Shown here in pieces: positions 5,316 through 7,410 of a stretch of 7,410 bases of DNA (the stretch's first letter is position 1; every line of letters starts with the position of its first letter). The position numbers and the translations under genes are program-made. The DNA is from a bacterium (GTDB taxonomy: Bacteria; Verrucomicrobiota; Verrucomicrobiae; JAJYAR01). Below the pieces are notes generated by a model that worked only from the letters and a program-made list of their open reading frames with translations, was not told the origin of the DNA and did not search any database. The stretch lies in contig JAJYAR010000124.1 in NCBI GenBank assembly GCA_021779435.1, forward strand, positions 1 to 7,410, written 5' to 3'.

Positions 5316-6230
5316 TTACTGTTTGGAATCGGACGCGCCTGCCCTCACCTCGACGATCACCGCCGTGGTGTTGTCGCGACCGGACCTTGCGAGAGCCTCC
5401 TCGACGAGGCACTGGGCGGGGGTCTGGTTTGAGCGTTCCGGCGGCGGGGTTCGGATGAGTTCCTCGAGGTGATGATCCCAAAGTCCGTCGATGAGCCCGT
5501 CGGAGCAGAAGAGGAACCTGTCCCCGGGCCGGTGTGCAACGGCTCCGATGTGTGGCTCGACGAACTGCTGGCCGGCGCCGAGGACCTGCTGAAGCGCGTT
5601 CTTCCTCGGATGTGTGCGGGCCTCGCGTTCACTGATCCGGCCCTGGCGCCGGAGCCAGCCGACATGGGTGTGGTCGTGCGTGAGCTGGGTGATGCCCCCG
5701 TCACGCGGCAGATGATAGATCCGGCTGTCGCCGACGTGGGCGAAGTAGAGCCATTCCGGCGTGAGCCATCCCAGGCTGAGCGTGGCGCCCATGCCGGCGC
5801 ACTCCTCGTACGCGTAGCCGAGCTTCAGAAGGTCGTTGTGGATGGCCATGATCAGCTCGTTCAGCACGTCGCTGAAGCCGGTTGCCATCCCAGCCGCGGC
5901 CAGTCGGAAGGTCTGCGGGAAAAGCTTCGTGATCCGGTCGACGGTGCTCCGGCTGGCGAACTCGCCGGATTTTGCGCCGCCCATTCCGTCGCTGACCGCG
6001 AAGACGAAGTCGCCGGCGCACAGGGAGGCCTCGCCGAACTTGCCCAGGAACCGGACATCGTGTCCATCGAAGGTCAGTGCCAGAAATGCGTCCTCATTAT
6101 TCGGGCGGACGTGGCCGACATGGGTCATGCCTGACCACGCGACGATCCCCGGATGTCGGTCGGCGGTGGGATTGGTCGTGGAGGGCGATTGGGCGGCATC
6201 GCGTCGAGCGGCGCTATCGGGGGCACTCAT
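5316..6230 (-). CDS. PP2C-family serine/threonine protein phosphatase
   Basis: The product (304 aa) is a soluble metal-dependent phosphatase that removes phosphate from Ser/Thr residues. After a low-complexity N-terminus (1-27, A/S/T/P-rich), the PP2C motifs occur in order: GMTHVGHVRPNNEDAF (34-49, metal ligand D47), AVSDGMGGAKSGE (78-90, D81), GMGATL (146-151), HVGDSRIY (165-172), FCSDGLIDGL (241-250, D244) and GRDNTTAVIV (284-293, D286). All the main metal-binding acids are present, so it should be active. Length is near the upper end for a single-domain bacterial PP2C (about 240-300). Its ATG lies inside the stop of the upstream kinase-like gene (ATGA, 4-bp overlap), which indicates translational coupling and joint function. 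It has no transmembrane or sensor domain of its own. Confidence 0.95.
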   Translation of the reverse strand: MSAPDSAARRDAAQSPSTTNPTADRHPGIVAWSGMTHVGHVRPNNEDAFLALTFDGHDVRFLGKFGEASLCAGDFVFAVSDGMGGAKSGEFASRSTVDRITKLFPQTFRLAAAGMATGFSDVLNELIMAIHNDLLKLGYAYEECAGMGATLSLGWLTPEWLYFAHVGDSRIYHLPRDGGITQLTHDHTHVGWLRRQGRISEREARTHPRKNALQQVLGAGQQFVEPHIGAVAHRPGDRFLFCSDGLIDGLWDHHLEELIRTPPPERSNQTPAQCLVEEALARSGRDNTTAVIVEVRAGASDSKQ

Positions 6231-6646
6231 GCGTCAGGGGAAGGTTTCAGCGAAGCGATCTCGTGTCCTGAATCATCGAACAAGGTGGCGAACTCGAAAT
6301 CGATCACGCAGAAGCGCCCGTCGGACGTCCGGTAGGTGATGTTGCGCAGCGCCGCGTCCTCATGTCGGACGCCATATTGCTCGAGCTCCGCGAAGATCTC
6401 CTTCTGGCGTGTCTCATTGAGGTGGTCCACACGACCGCCGCAGCTTGTCGTAACCAGCTTGAGTTCAGCAGCATCGGCTTCGAGGACCTGGGGCACGAAC
6501 GTGCATCCCTTTTGCTCGAGATGCCGGAGGACCCTCAATTCATGGTCAAAGCGTTCCCTCGCGCGGTGCCCGCGATAGGTCTTGTGCACTCGGCCGTCGA
6601 AGCCGATTCGCACCGTCGCCCTGGCCGTGTCCTTCATCTCTTGCAT
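6227..6646 (-). CDS. Minimal protein-kinase-like protein coupled to PP2C
   Basis: The product (139 aa) looks like a drastically shortened protein-kinase-fold protein. TVRIGFDGRVHKTY (11-24) resembles the beta2-beta3 region with candidate ATP-binding K22. ERFDHELRVLRHL (31-43) resembles helix C with E36. LKLVTTSCGGRVDHL (62-76) resembles a hinge. RHEDAALRN (94-102) matches the catalytic HxDxxxxN loop (H95, D97, N102), and VIDFEFA (114-120) matches the metal-binding DFG position (D116) with E for G. It ends 19 residues later, so the C-lobe after the activation loop is missing, and there is no glycine-rich loop. Distant relatives could be Bud32/RIO/WaaP-type atypical kinases, normally over 200 aa. 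The 4-bp overlap with PP2C suggests a kinase/phosphatase or regulator pair. ATG 6646 has a good Shine-Dalgarno sequence, so this start is favoured over ATG 6637. The kinase assignment rests on motifs read by eye. Confidence 0.75.
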   Translation of the reverse strand: MQEMKDTARATVRIGFDGRVHKTYRGHRARERFDHELRVLRHLEQKGCTFVPQVLEADAAELKLVTTSCGGRVDHLNETRQKEIFAELEQYGVRHEDAALRNITYRTSDGRFCVIDFEFATLFDDSGHEIASLKPSPDA

Positions 6647-6653
6647 CGCGCGG

Positions 6654-6661
6654 CTCCACCT
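6654..6661 (-). promoter_or_regulatory. Shine-Dalgarno sequence of the kinase-like gene
   Basis: On the minus strand AGGTGGAG (6661-6654) lies 7 bases before the ATG at 6646, which settles the start choice for this gene. Most other genes here lack such a site, so this two-gene unit may be well translated. Confidence 0.65.
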
Positions 6662-6665
6662 TTTC

Positions 6666-6693
6666 CGTCCGTTGGACGACTGGCAAGCGTCGT
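6666..6693 (-). other. Two overlapping small hairpins in the leader of the kinase-like gene
   Basis: On the minus strand ACGAC..GTCGT (6693-6689 with 6680-6676) and CGTCC..GGACG (6678-6674 with 6670-6666, loop AAC) share bases, so they are mutually exclusive stems. They end just before the AGGTGGAG ribosome binding site. Alternative stems could gate translation, but the arms are only 5 bp each and no known riboswitch is recognised. Confidence 0.3.
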
Positions 6694-6748
6694 GCGGGTT
6701 GGAGTTGCCCGGGTTCAGTGCCCCGACGGGCTACGCGCCGCGACCAAT

Positions 6749-6770
6749 TTTCCGGCCGGTTCGCCGGAAA
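6749..6770. promoter_or_regulatory. Inverted repeat upstream of glnA, candidate activator site
   Basis: TTTCCGGC (6749-6756) and GCCGGAAA (6763-6770) are perfect 8-base half-sites separated by 6 bases. The centre is about 77 bp before the transcription start implied by the candidate sigma-54 promoter, near the distance at which bacterial enhancer-binding proteins bind. It does not match the enteric NtrC consensus. The seven A residues at 6774-6780 lie on the wrong side for a terminator of the minus-strand gene. Confidence 0.4.
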
Positions 6771-6810
6771 TTCAAAAAAACGGGGTCGATGGGGAAATTC
6801 CTGACACCCT

Positions 6811-6826
6811 TGGCATGACAGGTGCT
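6811..6826 (+). promoter_or_regulatory. Candidate sigma-54 (RpoN) promoter of glnA
   Basis: TGGCATGACAGGTGCT compares with the sigma-54 consensus TGGCACG-N4-TTGCW: 10 of 12 defined positions agree. The nearly invariant GG (6812-6813) and GC (6824-6825) are present with correct 10-base spacing. This predicts a transcript start near 6837 and an 83-base leader to the ATG at 6920. A weaker sigma-70 reading overlaps it (CTGACA at 6801, 17-base spacer, GCTAAC at 6824). Sigma-54 control of glutamine synthetase genes is well known in proteobacteria; for this lineage it is inferred. Confidence 0.6.
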
Positions 6827-6919
6827 AACTTCGAAACCTGTGATTTTCGCGAATTCGTCGCGGAAAACGCTTCACGCGCTTCACACAGTTGTTCAATCCT
6901 GCCCAACGCAACGACACAT

Positions 6920-7410
6920 ATGGCCAAACTCAAATTGGAATACATCTGGCTCGATGGTTATCAGCCCGTGGCTAACCTTCGCTCCAAGACGAAGATCATT
7001 GATGGCGACGCCGCCAAGCTGAAGCTTTCGGACCTCCCGATGTGGGGCTTCGATGGAAGCTCGACCCGGCAAGCCGAAGGCAAGAGCTCGGACTGCCTGC
7101 TCAAGCCCGTGGCCCTCTTCCCGGACTCAGCGCGCAAAGACGGCTTTCTCGTCATGAGTGAAGTGCTGCTGCCGAACGGCCAGCCGCATCCGACCAATTC
7201 GCGCGCGACCATTCCGGATGATCCGGACACCTGGTTCGGCTTTGAGCAGGAGTATTTCTTCTTCAAGAACGGCAAGCCGCTTGGCTTCCCGGATGATGGT
7301 TTCCCCGCTCCGCAGGGGCCCTACTACACCGGCGTGGGCTACTCGAACGTGGGCTCGATCGCCCGCGAGCTGACCGAGAAGCACATCGATCTCTGCATCG
7401 GTGCCGGCAT
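6920..7410 (+). CDS. glnA: Glutamine synthetase, GSII (eukaryotic) type, partial
   Basis: The first 163 codons of a glutamine synthetase are present and the frame is open to the window end. The enzyme makes glutamine from glutamate, ammonia and ATP in the cytoplasm. The N-terminus LEYIWLDGYQPVANLRSKTK and the motifs WGFDGSSTRQA (42-52), CLLKPVALFPD (59-69), PTNSR (91-95), FGFEQEY (106-112, metal-binding glutamates E109/E111) and PQGPYYTGVG (131-140) are those of class II enzymes, not of the 470-aa class I (GlnA) enzymes. GSII proteins are about 350 aa and lack the adenylylation site used to control GSI, so control is more likely transcriptional, consistent with the sigma-54-like promoter upstream. 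No Shine-Dalgarno sequence precedes ATG 6920. The gene is divergent from the kinase-like/PP2C unit. Confidence 0.95.
   Translation, partial: MAKLKLEYIWLDGYQPVANLRSKTKIIDGDAAKLKLSDLPMWGFDGSSTRQAEGKSSDCLLKPVALFPDSARKDGFLVMSEVLLPNGQPHPTNSRATIPDDPDTWFGFEQEYFFFKNGKPLGFPDDGFPAPQGPYYTGVGYSNVGSIARELTEKHIDLCIGAG

Noticed and set aside
5469..6134. 221-codon plus-strand open frame opposite PP2C
   Set aside because: Antisense shadow with no motif. The minus strand carries every PP2C motif in order.
6749..6780. Hairpin plus seven A residues as an intrinsic terminator
   Set aside because: No gene ends here. The A-run would be a U-run only for a minus-strand transcript, where it precedes rather than follows the hairpin.
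6750..6780. Sigma-70 promoter on the minus strand for the kinase-like gene (TTGAAT, 17-base spacer, GAAAAT)
   Set aside because: The -10 match is only four of six and the spacer is filled by the inverted repeat. Possible but too weak to list as a feature.

Overview
The window is GC-rich, gene-dense bacterial chromosome with no prophage, transposase, CRISPR, tRNA or rRNA. The combination of genes (RNase HIII next to RNase HII, a eukaryotic-type GSII glutamine synthetase, many GTAGG-headed intergenic hairpins, few Shine-Dalgarno sequences) suggests the Verrucomicrobiota, perhaps an Opitutus-like member. That assignment is inferred from gene content and general familiarity, not from a search.

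Layout. (1) 75-1085 (+) encodes RNase HIII. (2) 1228-1737 (-) encodes a small membrane-anchored helical protein of unknown function, convergent with RNase HIII. (3) 1826-2596 (+) encodes RNase HII with an acidic insertion and a C-terminal peptide resembling a sliding-clamp-binding motif. (4) 2666-3862 (+) encodes a soluble NtrB-like PAS histidine kinase with no response regulator in view. (5) 3863-4416 is a 554-bp space between convergent genes with no gene. It holds a GTCAC/GTGAC-rich repeat tract, including two 21-bp dyads 58 bp apart, followed by several REP-like hairpins. (6) On the minus strand from 6646 down to 4417 lie four co-directional genes: a very small kinase-like protein, a PP2C phosphatase overlapping it by 4 bp, an AIG2-type gamma-glutamylcyclotransferase-like protein and a short HPF-type ribosome hibernation factor. 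(7) 6647-6919 is a divergent regulatory region with a good candidate sigma-54 promoter (6811-6826). (8) 6920-7410 (+) is the start of a GSII glutamine synthetase gene that runs off the window.

How the parts may work together. RNases HIII and HII both remove RNA from RNA:DNA hybrids and give genome-maintenance functions side by side. The kinase-like/PP2C pair looks like a translationally coupled phosphorylation switch, and the HPF gene at the end of the same gene string hints at a stress or stationary-phase setting; this is inference from order and orientation only. The candidate sigma-54 promoter before glnA would fit nitrogen control, but nothing ties the histidine kinase 3 kb away to it.

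The most notable items are the minimal kinase-like protein coupled to PP2C, the candidate sigma-54 promoter of GSII, the clamp-motif-like tail of RNase HII, and the concentration of GTAGG/GTGGG-headed hairpins in the two spaces between convergent genes.
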